DNA of 64,000 nt from G963674665 sp964609625 (GTDB taxonomy: Bacteria; Desulfobacterota; Desulfovibrionia; Desulfovibrionales; Desulfovibrionaceae), in assembly GCA_964609625.1 (NCBI GenBank), contig CAZSRS010000019.1:11830-75829 (forward strand). The letters are read 5' to 3'. Positions 45,881 to 53,552 of the stretch are shown piece by piece (position 1 is the stretch's first letter; each line of letters opens with the position of its first letter). The notes under the pieces were generated by a model. That model made no database searches. It was not told the DNA's origin and saw nothing but the letters and a program-made list of their open reading frames with translations. Both the position numbers and the translations under genes were made by a program.

Positions 45881-46177
45881 ATGAACGCATACTTCAACGT
45901 CTCGCCCCAAACCAAGACCGACATCAAATCCGCCCTCATCTGGGGGGGCGTGTTGCTGGTGATTCTCAGCCTTATCCGCGGCGCCCCGCTGACGGACGTC
46001 TACAACTTGGTCCTGACCGTCTGGGCCTTCCTGGGCATGGGCATCATGTTCCTCGATGCCACCCTGGACGTCCTGGCCTATGCGTTGCTTCTGGGACTCT
46101 TGTCCGCCCTGGCCTTCGCCGCCATCGGCGTGTCCCGCGCCCTTGCCAGGCGACGCAGGCAGTGCCGGCAGCCCTGA
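45881..46177 (+). CDS. Small membrane protein of unknown function
   Basis: This 98-residue protein starts at ATG 45881 after AAGGGAG. It has hydrophobic stretches at about 18-32 (ALIWGGVLLVILSLI), 42-57 and 62-83 (LDVLAYALLLGLLSALAFAA), so two or three membrane helices, ending in an Arg-rich cytosolic tail. I do not recognise a family. It is convergent with the CysC-like gene 50 bp away. The upstream open frame lacks a start signal. Confidence 0.7.
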   Translation: MNAYFNVSPQTKTDIKSALIWGGVLLVILSLIRGAPLTDVYNLVLTVWAFLGMGIMFLDATLDVLAYALLLGLLSALAFAAIGVSRALARRRRQCRQP

Positions 46178-46227
46178 CGCAGCAGCAGCCGCGATACACC
46201 GATGTCTTGCCCCGTGGTGTCGCCGCT

Positions 46228-46833
46228 TCAGTCAAAACTCGAGCGCAGGTAGTCCACCACCTTTTGCGCGCAAGCCTCGGCCGAAAGCTCCTCGCTGTCC
46301 AGGCGCAGCTCGGCCCCAGGATCGACCTCGAAGGGCACGTCCACGCCCACCACTTCGCCCAATTCGGGATACCGGGCTCCAGTGCGCTTCCGCTCCAGGG
46401 CCTTGGCGTACATCTCCGCCACCACCCTGCCCTTGGGGCGGTCGGCCTCCCGCGCCATGGCCGTCTCCAAGGAGCAGTCCACGTGGACTTCAACGAAAAC
46501 CGGAATGCGCTCCCGCGCCTCGCGGCGCAGGGCCAGACGGTAGGCCGTGCCGTCCATGAGCACGCAGCGGCCGGCCTGGGCCAGTTCCGCCGCCTCCTGC
46601 ACGAACATGGCGTAGGCCTGCTCCCGCCCCTGTTCGGTATAGGCCCCTGCCGCGATCCTGGCGGCATAGGCAACCCGCCGGGCGTCCATCTCCAGGTGCA
46701 CGGCGTCCACGCCCATATCGAGCAGGGTTCGGTGCACCAGCCGGGCCACGGTGCTCTTGCCCGAACCCGGCAAGCCCACGAACCAGAGCGCCACGCCCCG
46801 GCAATGGAGAGGCGCATTCCCGAAATCCGTCAT
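46228..46833 (-). CDS. CysC-like P-loop kinase (adenylylsulfate kinase family)
   Basis: From ATG 46833 the product has 201 residues. It resembles APS kinase: Walker A WFVGLPGSGKSTVARL (about 18-33), FVEVHVDCSLETAMARE, AEMYAKALERKRTG in place of KGLYKKA, and the C-terminal VDVPFEVDPGAEL. The usual DGDNVR substrate motif reads LEMDARRV, so the substrate may not be APS. PAPS synthesis would be unexpected in a dissimilatory sulfate reducer. It overlaps the APH-like gene by 4 bp, so the two probably act together on one substrate; this is inference. Confidence 0.75.
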   Translation of the reverse strand: MTDFGNAPLHCRGVALWFVGLPGSGKSTVARLVHRTLLDMGVDAVHLEMDARRVAYAARIAAGAYTEQGREQAYAMFVQEAAELAQAGRCVLMDGTAYRLALRREARERIPVFVEVHVDCSLETAMAREADRPKGRVVAEMYAKALERKRTGARYPELGEVVGVDVPFEVDPGAELRLDSEELSAEACAQKVVDYLRSSFD

Positions 46834-47924
46834 GCCTGCCTCAAATAACGGTCGATGTCCCTGTATTTGAACCGTTCGTCTTGCAGAACGTTTTCCATGA
46901 ACCGGAACAAGGCTCGGCGCAAAGGCTCGGGGTGGCCCGGGTACCACTCCGGCGAGGCGATCACCAGGGCGCGGAACACGAAAAAGGGCGCGATGACCTC
47001 CAATATTTCGGAATCCCCGCTGGTTTCAAGATAAGTCTCGAAAAGGGCGTCCCAGAGTTCGCGGAACGGTCCCTCCAGGCGCACTCCTTCTCCTCCGCTG
47101 AGCAGGCCGAAAAGCAGATAGTTCGCCGCCATGCAGGCCAGATCGCCGGCCGGCTCGCCCCACTCCCCACGGGAGCGGTCCAGCACGTGGAACCCGCCGT
47201 CGTTGACCAGCACGTTCCAGGGGTGGAAGTCGCCGTGCACCACGCTGAGCCTGTGGGCATAGCCGCGCAGCCGCCAGCGCCAACGCAGCAGTCCGTGCTC
47301 CAGTTCCTGGAATTGCTCGTCCGAATACAAGGGGTAGGGGTGGGGATATGATTCGTCGATGAGCCCCATGATGCACTCGCTGGAGCCCAGGAGGTTGCGG
47401 ATGCGCCGGTAGTAGAGGTCCGAGTCGTCCTTTTTGCGCTCATGGATGCGCACCAACCACAGGGCGAAATCGCGCGCCCGCTGGATGTCGGGTTTCCGGA
47501 AGTCACCCGCCTTGATCCGCGCCAGGTCGTGGTAGTAGTCGTAGCCCTCGAGCTTCTCGTTGAGGATGAAAAACTCGCGAGGCGAGTCGAGTACCGTCAG
47601 CCGGCCCTTGCCGTTCACGTAGCCCAGGCCCATGGGGCGCACATGTCTTTCCAGCCGAGCACTGGTCTCGTACTGAAACATCAGGATGGCGGCGCGGTCC
47701 CAATAGAACTGATGCCCGTACTTGTCGCCTTTCATGATCGAGAGCACGCCCTCGTGCGGCTCTCCTCCCACTTCGAAGGACAGCAACAGGGGTTTGCCAT
47801 AGCCGAACTTCTTGATGCCCTGCTTGTCCAGGGTTCCGATCTCGCCGAAATCCTTGAGCCGGGCGTCGGACCCAAAAGCCTGTTCCAGGTATTCTTGCAG
47901 GTGTCTGGCACTGAGTTCGATCAT
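46830..47924 (-). CDS. Aminoglycoside-phosphotransferase-like (APH fold) kinase
   Basis: From ATG 47924, with AGGAGG 7 nt upstream, the product has 364 residues. It carries the catalytic loop SVVHGDFHPWNVLV (Brenner-type HGDxHxxN) and the DFG-like metal motif VLDRSRGEWGEPAGDLA. An aminoglycoside is an unlikely natural substrate; relatives act on sugars, choline and homoserine. The CysC-like gene follows with an ATGA overlap. The pair recalls COG2187/COG0645 fused proteins in which an APH-like and a P-loop kinase are joined. Confidence 0.8.
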   Translation of the reverse strand: MIELSARHLQEYLEQAFGSDARLKDFGEIGTLDKQGIKKFGYGKPLLLSFEVGGEPHEGVLSIMKGDKYGHQFYWDRAAILMFQYETSARLERHVRPMGLGYVNGKGRLTVLDSPREFFILNEKLEGYDYYHDLARIKAGDFRKPDIQRARDFALWLVRIHERKKDDSDLYYRRIRNLLGSSECIMGLIDESYPHPYPLYSDEQFQELEHGLLRWRWRLRGYAHRLSVVHGDFHPWNVLVNDGGFHVLDRSRGEWGEPAGDLACMAANYLLFGLLSGGEGVRLEGPFRELWDALFETYLETSGDSEILEVIAPFFVFRALVIASPEWYPGHPEPLRRALFRFMENVLQDERFKYRDIDRYLRQA

Positions 47925-47965
47925 TCTGCATCCTCCTAGCGGCTGTTCATGCTCCGCCCGCAAGG

Positions 47966-48445
47966 TCAGTAGGGCGCGATGTAGCGGCTGGATACCCAGC
48001 CCTTGAGGGGGCTGTTCAGCACGCGAACATGGCTCCAGCCCTGTCGCGACTCGATCACAAACAACAACTGCCCCTTGGGCAGGACCGAGAGCACCTCGCA
48101 GCCCAACCCCGGACAGGCGCGCAGGTTCAGGGCCTTGGCCGTGACCTTGGCATTGCCCGGCCGCACGTCGCCGGCGTTGACCCAGCCCGCCTTGCCGGAA
48201 AACAGGCCGCGCACGCGATGCCAACCGCCCACGGTCTCCTGGATGGCCAGGCGCTCCCCACGCTCAAGGGAACCAACGATGGCACAATCCGAATTACCGC
48301 AGGCATACAGGGGCTCCATGTCCTTCTGCACCACATAGATACGTGGGGCGGGCGTCACATCGGGATTTGGGGGTATAGCGGGGCGTCCGGCCAGGGCAGC
48401 CACGGCAAGAGACAGAAACAACAGGCAGAAAAGCGGAACGCGCAC
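47966..48445 (-). CDS. Exported protein with two bacterial SH3 domains
   Basis: From GTG 48445 (GGAGG 5 nt upstream) the protein has 159 residues; ATG 48457 is the alternative. A signal peptide (RVPLFCLLFLSLAVAALA) is followed by a Pro-rich stretch. Two SH3b repeats follow, YVVQKDMEPLYACGNSDCAI and AKALNLRACPGLGCEVLSVL, each ending in a GW/GWV motif (GKAGWVNAGDV, KGWVSSRYI). SH3b domains often bind peptidoglycan or metal-linked peptides. It lies 41 bp upstream of the APH-like gene and may share its transcript. Confidence 0.8.
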   Translation of the reverse strand: MRVPLFCLLFLSLAVAALAGRPAIPPNPDVTPAPRIYVVQKDMEPLYACGNSDCAIVGSLERGERLAIQETVGGWHRVRGLFSGKAGWVNAGDVRPGNAKVTAKALNLRACPGLGCEVLSVLPKGQLLFVIESRQGWSHVRVLNSPLKGWVSSRYIAPY

Positions 48446-48597
48446 GGGATCCTCCATCTGGGTTGCAAGACGCCGTCGGACATTGCCTCATCTGCGAGTA
48501 TGCTTATATTCAGGAAAAGATTCAAGACCGCCCGCGCATATTCAGATGCCCTCCCCGAGGCTGACAGAAATGGGCAAACGCGATAGGTTGCATACCC

Positions 48598-51162
48598 ATG
48601 ACAGACAAACCGCCGAAATCACAAAATACCCTGCGCCGTGTGCAGGCGCCCGTCAAGGGCATGCACTGCGCAGCCTGCTCCAACCGCATCGAACGCGTCC
48701 TGTCCCAGACACCGGGAGTGGCCAGGGCCACTGTCAACCTGGCCGGCGAGAGCCTGGACCTGGAGTGGAGCCCGGCAGCCGTTTCCCTGGCCGAACTCCG
48801 CAAGCGGGTCCAGGACCTGGGATTCGACGCGGACCTGCCCGAGGAAGCCGACCTCCCGACTGTCGGAGACGGCTCCCGCCGCCTCGACCTGGCCATCCAG
48901 GGCATGCACTGCGCCGCCTGCTCCTCGCGCATCGAACGCATCACCCGTGCCATGCCCGGCGTACGGCAAGCAGAGGTGAACTTGGCCATGGAGAGCGGGA
49001 CCTTTGTCTTCGACCCCGCGACCACCAGCGCCGAGGACATCCGCCGCGCCATCCGCGACGCCGGGTTCGGCTCCCAGGAGCAACGCGGCGAGGCCGACAT
49101 CTTCGAGCAGCGCAGACAGGAGACCCTGGCCCGGCTCCAGGCCATGCGCCGCCGGCTCGTGCCGGCCTTTGCCTTTGCCCTGCCCCTGCTGGTGATCAGC
49201 ATGGGACATATGTTCGGCATGCCCCTGCCGGCCTTCCTGGACCCGGAGCACCAGCCCCTGCACTTCGCCCTGGCGCAGTTGCTGCTGACCCTGCCCGTGG
49301 TCTGGTCCGGCCGGCGTTTCTACCTCGACGGCTTGCCCGCCCTGGTCCGCCGCGCCCCGAACATGGACTCCCTGGTGGCGGTGGGCACCGGCGCGGCCTT
49401 TGTTTACAGCCTCTGGAACACCCTGGAGATCGCCCTGCACGGGGCTGCCCACGGCGCCCACCTGGCCCACGACCTCTACTACGAGAGCGCGGCCGTGCTC
49501 ATCGCCATGATTTCCCTGGGCAAATACTTCGAGGCACGCTCCAAGCTCAAGACCTCCGACGCCATCCGCGCCCTGATGCAGCTCAAGCCCGACAGCGTAA
49601 CCCTGCTCCAGGGCGAGGAGCGGGTTCAGGTACCCGCGGCCCAGGCCCTGCCCGGCGATACGCTGCTTATCCGCCCCGGCGAGCGAGTGCCCCTGGACGG
49701 CTCCGTGCTCAGGGGCGAATCCAGCGTGGACGAAAGCATGCTCACGGGCGAGCCCATGCCCGTGGGCAAGAAGGCCGGCGACGTCGTTGTCGGCGGCACC
49801 ATGAACATCACCGGCGCTCTCGTGGTCCGGGTGGAGCGCGTGGGCGAGGACACCACCCTGGCGCGCATCATCCGCCTGGTGCAGCAGGCCCAGGGCTCCA
49901 AGGCGCCCATCGCCGGCTTGGCCGACACCATCAGCTACTATTTCGTGCCCAGCGTCATGGCCGTGTCCCTGCTCGCGGGACTGGCCTGGTATTTCCTCGG
50001 CGATGCGGAGTTCGGCTTTGCCCTGCGTATCGCCGTGGCCGTGCTGGTCATCGCCTGTCCCTGCGCCCTGGGGCTGGCCACACCCACCTCGATCATGGTC
50101 GGCACGGGGCGCGGCGCCCAGATGGGTGTTCTGATCAAGAGCGGCGAGGCCTTGCAGATGGCCGGCAGGATCCAGGCCATGGTCTTCGACAAGACCGGCA
50201 CTCTGACCCATGGCCGCCCCGAGGTGGTGGACGTCTTCCCCCTGCCCCACATGGCCAAGGACGAAAGCGAAACCCACCGCGTCCTGTCCCTGGCCGCGGG
50301 GGCGGAGTCGCGCTCCGAACACCCCCTGGCCCTGGCCTTGCTGCGCTACGCCGAAGAGCGCGGCTTGCCTGTCCCGGAACCCGAATCCTTCTCGGCATTC
50401 CAGGGCAGGGGTGTGGCCGCCTTGATCCAGGGCCGCGAGATACGCATCGGCAACCTCACGGCCATGCGCGAACAGGGCGTCGCCGGTCTGGACCTACCCG
50501 AGGTGGAGCGTACCGCGGGTGCATTCGCCGCCGCCGGCCGCACCGCCATCTACGTGGCCGTGGACGGCACGCTCGCCCTGCTCCTGGCTGTGGCGGACAA
50601 ACTCAAGGACAACGCCTCCAAGGTGGTGGACCGACTGCGCAAACTGGGCGTGACCGTGCACATGCTCACCGGCGACAACGAGAGCACGGCCAGGGCCGTG
50701 GCCGCCGAGGCCGGTATCGAACGCGTCATCGCCGGGGTCCTGCCCGAGCGCAAGGCCGAGGAGATCCAGAGGCTGCAAGCACAAGGGCTGCGTGTGGGCA
50801 TGGTGGGCGACGGCATCAACGACGCCCCTGCCCTGGCCCAGGCCGATCTGGGCTTGGCCATGGGCTCGGGCATCGACGTGGCCGTGGAGTCCGGCGACGT
50901 GGTCCTGCTGCAGGGCGACCTCGCCGGCGTACTGCACGCCCTGGAACTCTCCCGCGCCACCATGCGCAACATCAAGCAGAACCTGTTCTGGGCATTTGCC
51001 TTCAACGTCATCGGCATCCCCGTGGCCGCCGGGCTCCTTGCCGTGTGGGGAGGCCCCACCCTCAACCCCATGCTCGCGGGCACGGCCATGGCCCTGAGTT
51101 CCGTCACCGTGGTCAGCAACGCCCTCAGGCTGCGTTTTTTCACTCCAAAAGAAATACACTGA
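48598..51162 (+). CDS. copA: Copper-exporting P1B-type ATPase CopA
   Basis: CopA pumps Cu(I) out of the cytoplasm using ATP. The 854-residue protein has two N-terminal heavy-metal domains with GMHCAACS (Cys pairs 24/27 and 105/108), then eight expected membrane helices. The ion-site motif is CPC (487-489, IACPCALGLATP), the phosphorylation site DKTGTLTHG (D531), and the hinge MVGDGINDAPALAQADLG. These assign Cu(I)/Ag(I) specificity. The ATG has a weak Shine-Dalgarno and no CueR-type operator was recognised upstream. copZ follows 17 bp later. Confidence 0.96.
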   Translation: MTDKPPKSQNTLRRVQAPVKGMHCAACSNRIERVLSQTPGVARATVNLAGESLDLEWSPAAVSLAELRKRVQDLGFDADLPEEADLPTVGDGSRRLDLAIQGMHCAACSSRIERITRAMPGVRQAEVNLAMESGTFVFDPATTSAEDIRRAIRDAGFGSQEQRGEADIFEQRRQETLARLQAMRRRLVPAFAFALPLLVISMGHMFGMPLPAFLDPEHQPLHFALAQLLLTLPVVWSGRRFYLDGLPALVRRAPNMDSLVAVGTGAAFVYSLWNTLEIALHGAAHGAHLAHDLYYESAAVLIAMISLGKYFEARSKLKTSDAIRALMQLKPDSVTLLQGEERVQVPAAQALPGDTLLIRPGERVPLDGSVLRGESSVDESMLTGEPMPVGKKAGDVVVGGTMNITGALVVRVERVGEDTTLARIIRLVQQAQGSKAPIAGLADTISYYFVPSVMAVSLLAGLAWYFLGDAEFGFALRIAVAVLVIACPCALGLATPTSIMVGTGRGAQMGVLIKSGEALQMAGRIQAMVFDKTGTLTHGRPEVVDVFPLPHMAKDESETHRVLSLAAGAESRSEHPLALALLRYAEERGLPVPEPESFSAFQGRGVAALIQGREIRIGNLTAMREQGVAGLDLPEVERTAGAFAAAGRTAIYVAVDGTLALLLAVADKLKDNASKVVDRLRKLGVTVHMLTGDNESTARAVAAEAGIERVIAGVLPERKAEEIQRLQAQGLRVGMVGDGINDAPALAQADLGLAMGSGIDVAVESGDVVLLQGDLAGVLHALELSRATMRNIKQNLFWAFAFNVIGIPVAAGLLAVWGGPTLNPMLAGTAMALSSVTVVSNALRLRFFTPKEIH

Positions 51163-51179
51163 AACACAAGGAGGCCCCC

Positions 51180-51377
51180 ATGGCCAGCATCAACGTGAAA
51201 GGCATGAGTTGCAACCACTGCAAGGCGTCCGTGGAAAAGGCCATGCAGGCCCTGCCCGGCGTGAGCGCGGTGGACGTGAACCTGAGCACTGGCGAAGTGC
51301 GCTACGAGGAGAGCACGCCGCTGGAAAAGGACACCATCCGCAAGGCCATCGCCAAGATCGGCTTCGAGGTGGTTTGA
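51180..51377 (+). CDS. copZ: Copper chaperone CopZ (single HMA domain)
   Basis: This 65-residue protein is a single heavy-metal-associated domain with the Cu(I) motif GMSCNHCKASVEKAM (Cys pair near residues 11 and 14) and the conserved SAVDVNLSTGEVRYE strand. It should deliver Cu(I) to CopA. AAGGAGG precedes the ATG, and it is in operon with copA. Confidence 0.93.
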   Translation: MASINVKGMSCNHCKASVEKAMQALPGVSAVDVNLSTGEVRYEESTPLEKDTIRKAIAKIGFEVV

Positions 51378-51542
51378 CGGGCTGTGCGGCCCGAATCGTT
51401 GCTGTGCCCCTGACCCGGCCCCCTTGGGCCTGGCCCATGTGGCCCCATGTGCGGTGGGTCCGAGTACAGCCAGGGCAACGCCTTGGGGTCGCAGGTACGT
51501 CCAACCCTACCACGGGCCTCCCACGAGCCGTTCTTTCCTGTA

Positions 51543-51860
51543 TCACTGCAAGGGCTGGTCGTTCCGCTTGTCCTTGGCCTGGGCTTCCTCGGAAAAGGCC
51601 TTTATAGCTTGCTCGCGTCCCTCCTTGGTGGAGGGGAAAGTGGCGTAGAGCACCTTGCCCACGCGCCGGATCGGGAGGGACTCGGCCTTTTTCACCGCTT
51701 TCCGAGGCCGGCTGGGCCGCTGGGCATCGCGGTACAGAAGATGGTACCGCACCCCGGCTGCCAGCAACAGGGCACCCGTGGCCGGCAGCAGCAGAGCGGC
51801 GTCCTTGTAGGCCAACACATTGGCGACGAACAACAGCGCGCAGAGCGTGAGTAACGTCAT
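51543..51860 (-). CDS. Small membrane protein of unknown function
   Basis: This 105-residue protein has two hydrophobic segments (LLTLCALLFVANVLAY and ALLLPATGALLLAAGVRY). A basic segment and a charged tail ending STKEGREQAIKAFSEEAQA follow. No family recognised. It begins 27 bp after the GyrI-like gene on the same strand, which supports it as a real gene in a two-gene unit. The Shine-Dalgarno is weak. Confidence 0.55.
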   Translation of the reverse strand: MTLLTLCALLFVANVLAYKDAALLLPATGALLLAAGVRYHLLYRDAQRPSRPRKAVKKAESLPIRRVGKVLYATFPSTKEGREQAIKAFSEEAQAKDKRNDQPLQ

Positions 51861-51887
51861 GTTCGTGTTCCGCGCCCCTGTCTTTCC

Positions 51888-52373
51888 CTAATCCTTGGGT
51901 CGCAGGGGCATGTAAATGTCCGTGAGCAACTCTTCCGGTGCCGTGGTATGCGGATCGTTGACATAGACTTCATAGCAGGTGCGCATGTCCGGCTCCCTGC
52001 CGCTGGTGGGCATCCACTCCCCCATGAGCCTGCCCCAGGTCTCGCCCATATTCTCATAGGGCCCCTTGTGCCGGACCACGGCAAAATCGCCTCCGGCAAT
52101 GACCTGCACCTCCACACCCTTGTCTGGGGCGCCGTCGAACACGAACCCCTCGGACAAGGTCACGCAGGCGTCGTAGCGCATCTTCTCCGGCGCGGTCGTC
52201 TCGGGATCGTCGTGCATGGCTCCCAGAAACAGGCTCTGTTCGTGCAGTACATTCACGCTCTCCAACCAGGCAGCCAAGCGTTCCCAGGCTTTGTTGGCCG
52301 ACACCATGAACGGTCCGAATTCACGCACATAGGCCACTCGCAGGGCCGGCCTGTTCTCGATCTTCACTTCCAT
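51888..52373 (-). CDS. GyrI-like / AraC-effector-binding domain protein
   Basis: From ATG 52373 (AAGGAGC upstream) the product has 161 residues. It is a stand-alone GyrI-like domain: VKIENRPALRVAYVREFGPF at the N-terminus, VIAGGDFAVVRHKGPYENMG in the middle, and EPDMRTCYEVYVNDPHTTAP then LLTDIYMPLRP at the end, the SHS2-type small-molecule binding fold. Relatives bind drugs or inhibit gyrase (SbmC). No DNA-binding domain is attached. The open frame upstream lacks these features. Confidence 0.85.
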   Translation of the reverse strand: MEVKIENRPALRVAYVREFGPFMVSANKAWERLAAWLESVNVLHEQSLFLGAMHDDPETTAPEKMRYDACVTLSEGFVFDGAPDKGVEVQVIAGGDFAVVRHKGPYENMGETWGRLMGEWMPTSGREPDMRTCYEVYVNDPHTTAPEELLTDIYMPLRPKD

Positions 52374-52456
52374 GACGCGCGCTCCTTGAAGTATTGCTTT
52401 CCAACTGTCTCCTGATACGCCATTTCCACCCCCTGTTGCAAGATGCCGGTGCGGAT

Positions 52457-53338
52457 CTACACCCGCTTGTAGACCGTTGGGGCGGCTTGGGTCAGGGGTA
52501 GCTCCATGCCGGCCAGGCTCTCGGAGTGGCCGATGAACAGATAGCCGCCGGGGACCAAATTGTTGCAAAGCTTGGTGAACAACTTGAGCTGGGTGGGCTT
52601 GTCGAAGTAAATTACCACATTGCGGCAGAAAATCACCTGCATGGGTTTGGGCAGGTGGAATTCTTCCATGAAATTCAGTCGCTTGAATTCAACGATATGC
52701 CGCAACTCCGGTGCCACCCGCACCTGGCGCCGGATGCGGTCCTTGCTGCGCAGAAAATACTTTACCTTCAACGTGTTGGGCACCGTTGCGATGCGGTCTT
52801 CGTCGTAAATACCGCTGACCGCCGTCTCCAGGGCCTGGGTGGAGATGTCGGTGGCCAGTATGCGGAAGCTGAACCCCGTGGTCTTGGTCGCGAACTCGCT
52901 GAGTACGATGGCCAGGGTGTAGGGTTCCATGCCCGTGGAACACCCCGCGCTCCAGATGGAGACAGGCTGTCCCGCCCTGCTTTTCTGGTGCCACTCCGGC
53001 AACACCCTATCCATGAGCAGCTCGAAGTGCTTGGGTTCTCGGAAAAACTCCGTGGTGTTGGTGGTCACCACGTCGATGAGGTGGATCAGCTCTTCATTCA
53101 TGCCCTGGGGGCTGAAGAGATAGGACACGTATTCACCGTGATTCTTCAGGTGCAGCAACCGGATGCGCTTCTGCAGCCTGGCCTCGACCATGGTCTTTTT
53201 TGAGGGAGGCAGCTTGATGCCCACTTCCTTGTATATGAACTCGCTGAATCGGGCGAAGTCCTTGTCGGTCATCCTGCCGGTCACAATGGATTTGACGGCT
53301 TTGTCTTTCTTTCCGGTCATCTGTCTGTCGAAGTCCAT
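52457..53338 (-). CDS. CheR-type protein-glutamate methyltransferase
   Basis: CheR methylates glutamates of chemoreceptors using SAM. The 293-residue protein has the N-terminal helical domain (DFARFSEFIYKEVGIKL), the SAM-binding motif SIWSAGCSTGMEPYTLA, LATDISTQALETAVSGIYDE, and VIFCRNVVIYFDKPTQLKLF near the end. ATG 53338 is chosen; the Shine-Dalgarno is poor and ATG 53386 or 53320 are possible. The frame is open far upstream, antisense to the AsmA gene, and that part is not real. No receptor, CheB or CheA gene is adjacent, so it is an orphan. Confidence 0.9.
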   Translation of the reverse strand: MDFDRQMTGKKDKAVKSIVTGRMTDKDFARFSEFIYKEVGIKLPPSKKTMVEARLQKRIRLLHLKNHGEYVSYLFSPQGMNEELIHLIDVVTTNTTEFFREPKHFELLMDRVLPEWHQKSRAGQPVSIWSAGCSTGMEPYTLAIVLSEFATKTTGFSFRILATDISTQALETAVSGIYDEDRIATVPNTLKVKYFLRSKDRIRRQVRVAPELRHIVEFKRLNFMEEFHLPKPMQVIFCRNVVIYFDKPTQLKLFTKLCNNLVPGGYLFIGHSESLAGMELPLTQAAPTVYKRV

Positions 53339-53552
53339 GCTGAGGTGGAACAACTCGCCCTGCGCGACGAATGTATAGAAAAGCATGCCACAGGACAATA
53401 CACGGAAGAGCCCAAGGTCTGAAGACAGGCAACGATGATTATGCTCGACACGAGAAACAAAGAAGTTATAGTACCGGCAACTGAATGACAATGCAGCGAA
53501 TGCCGGATTCCCGAGGTCCGGATTCGCCATTCGCAACAGGGAGCGACACACC

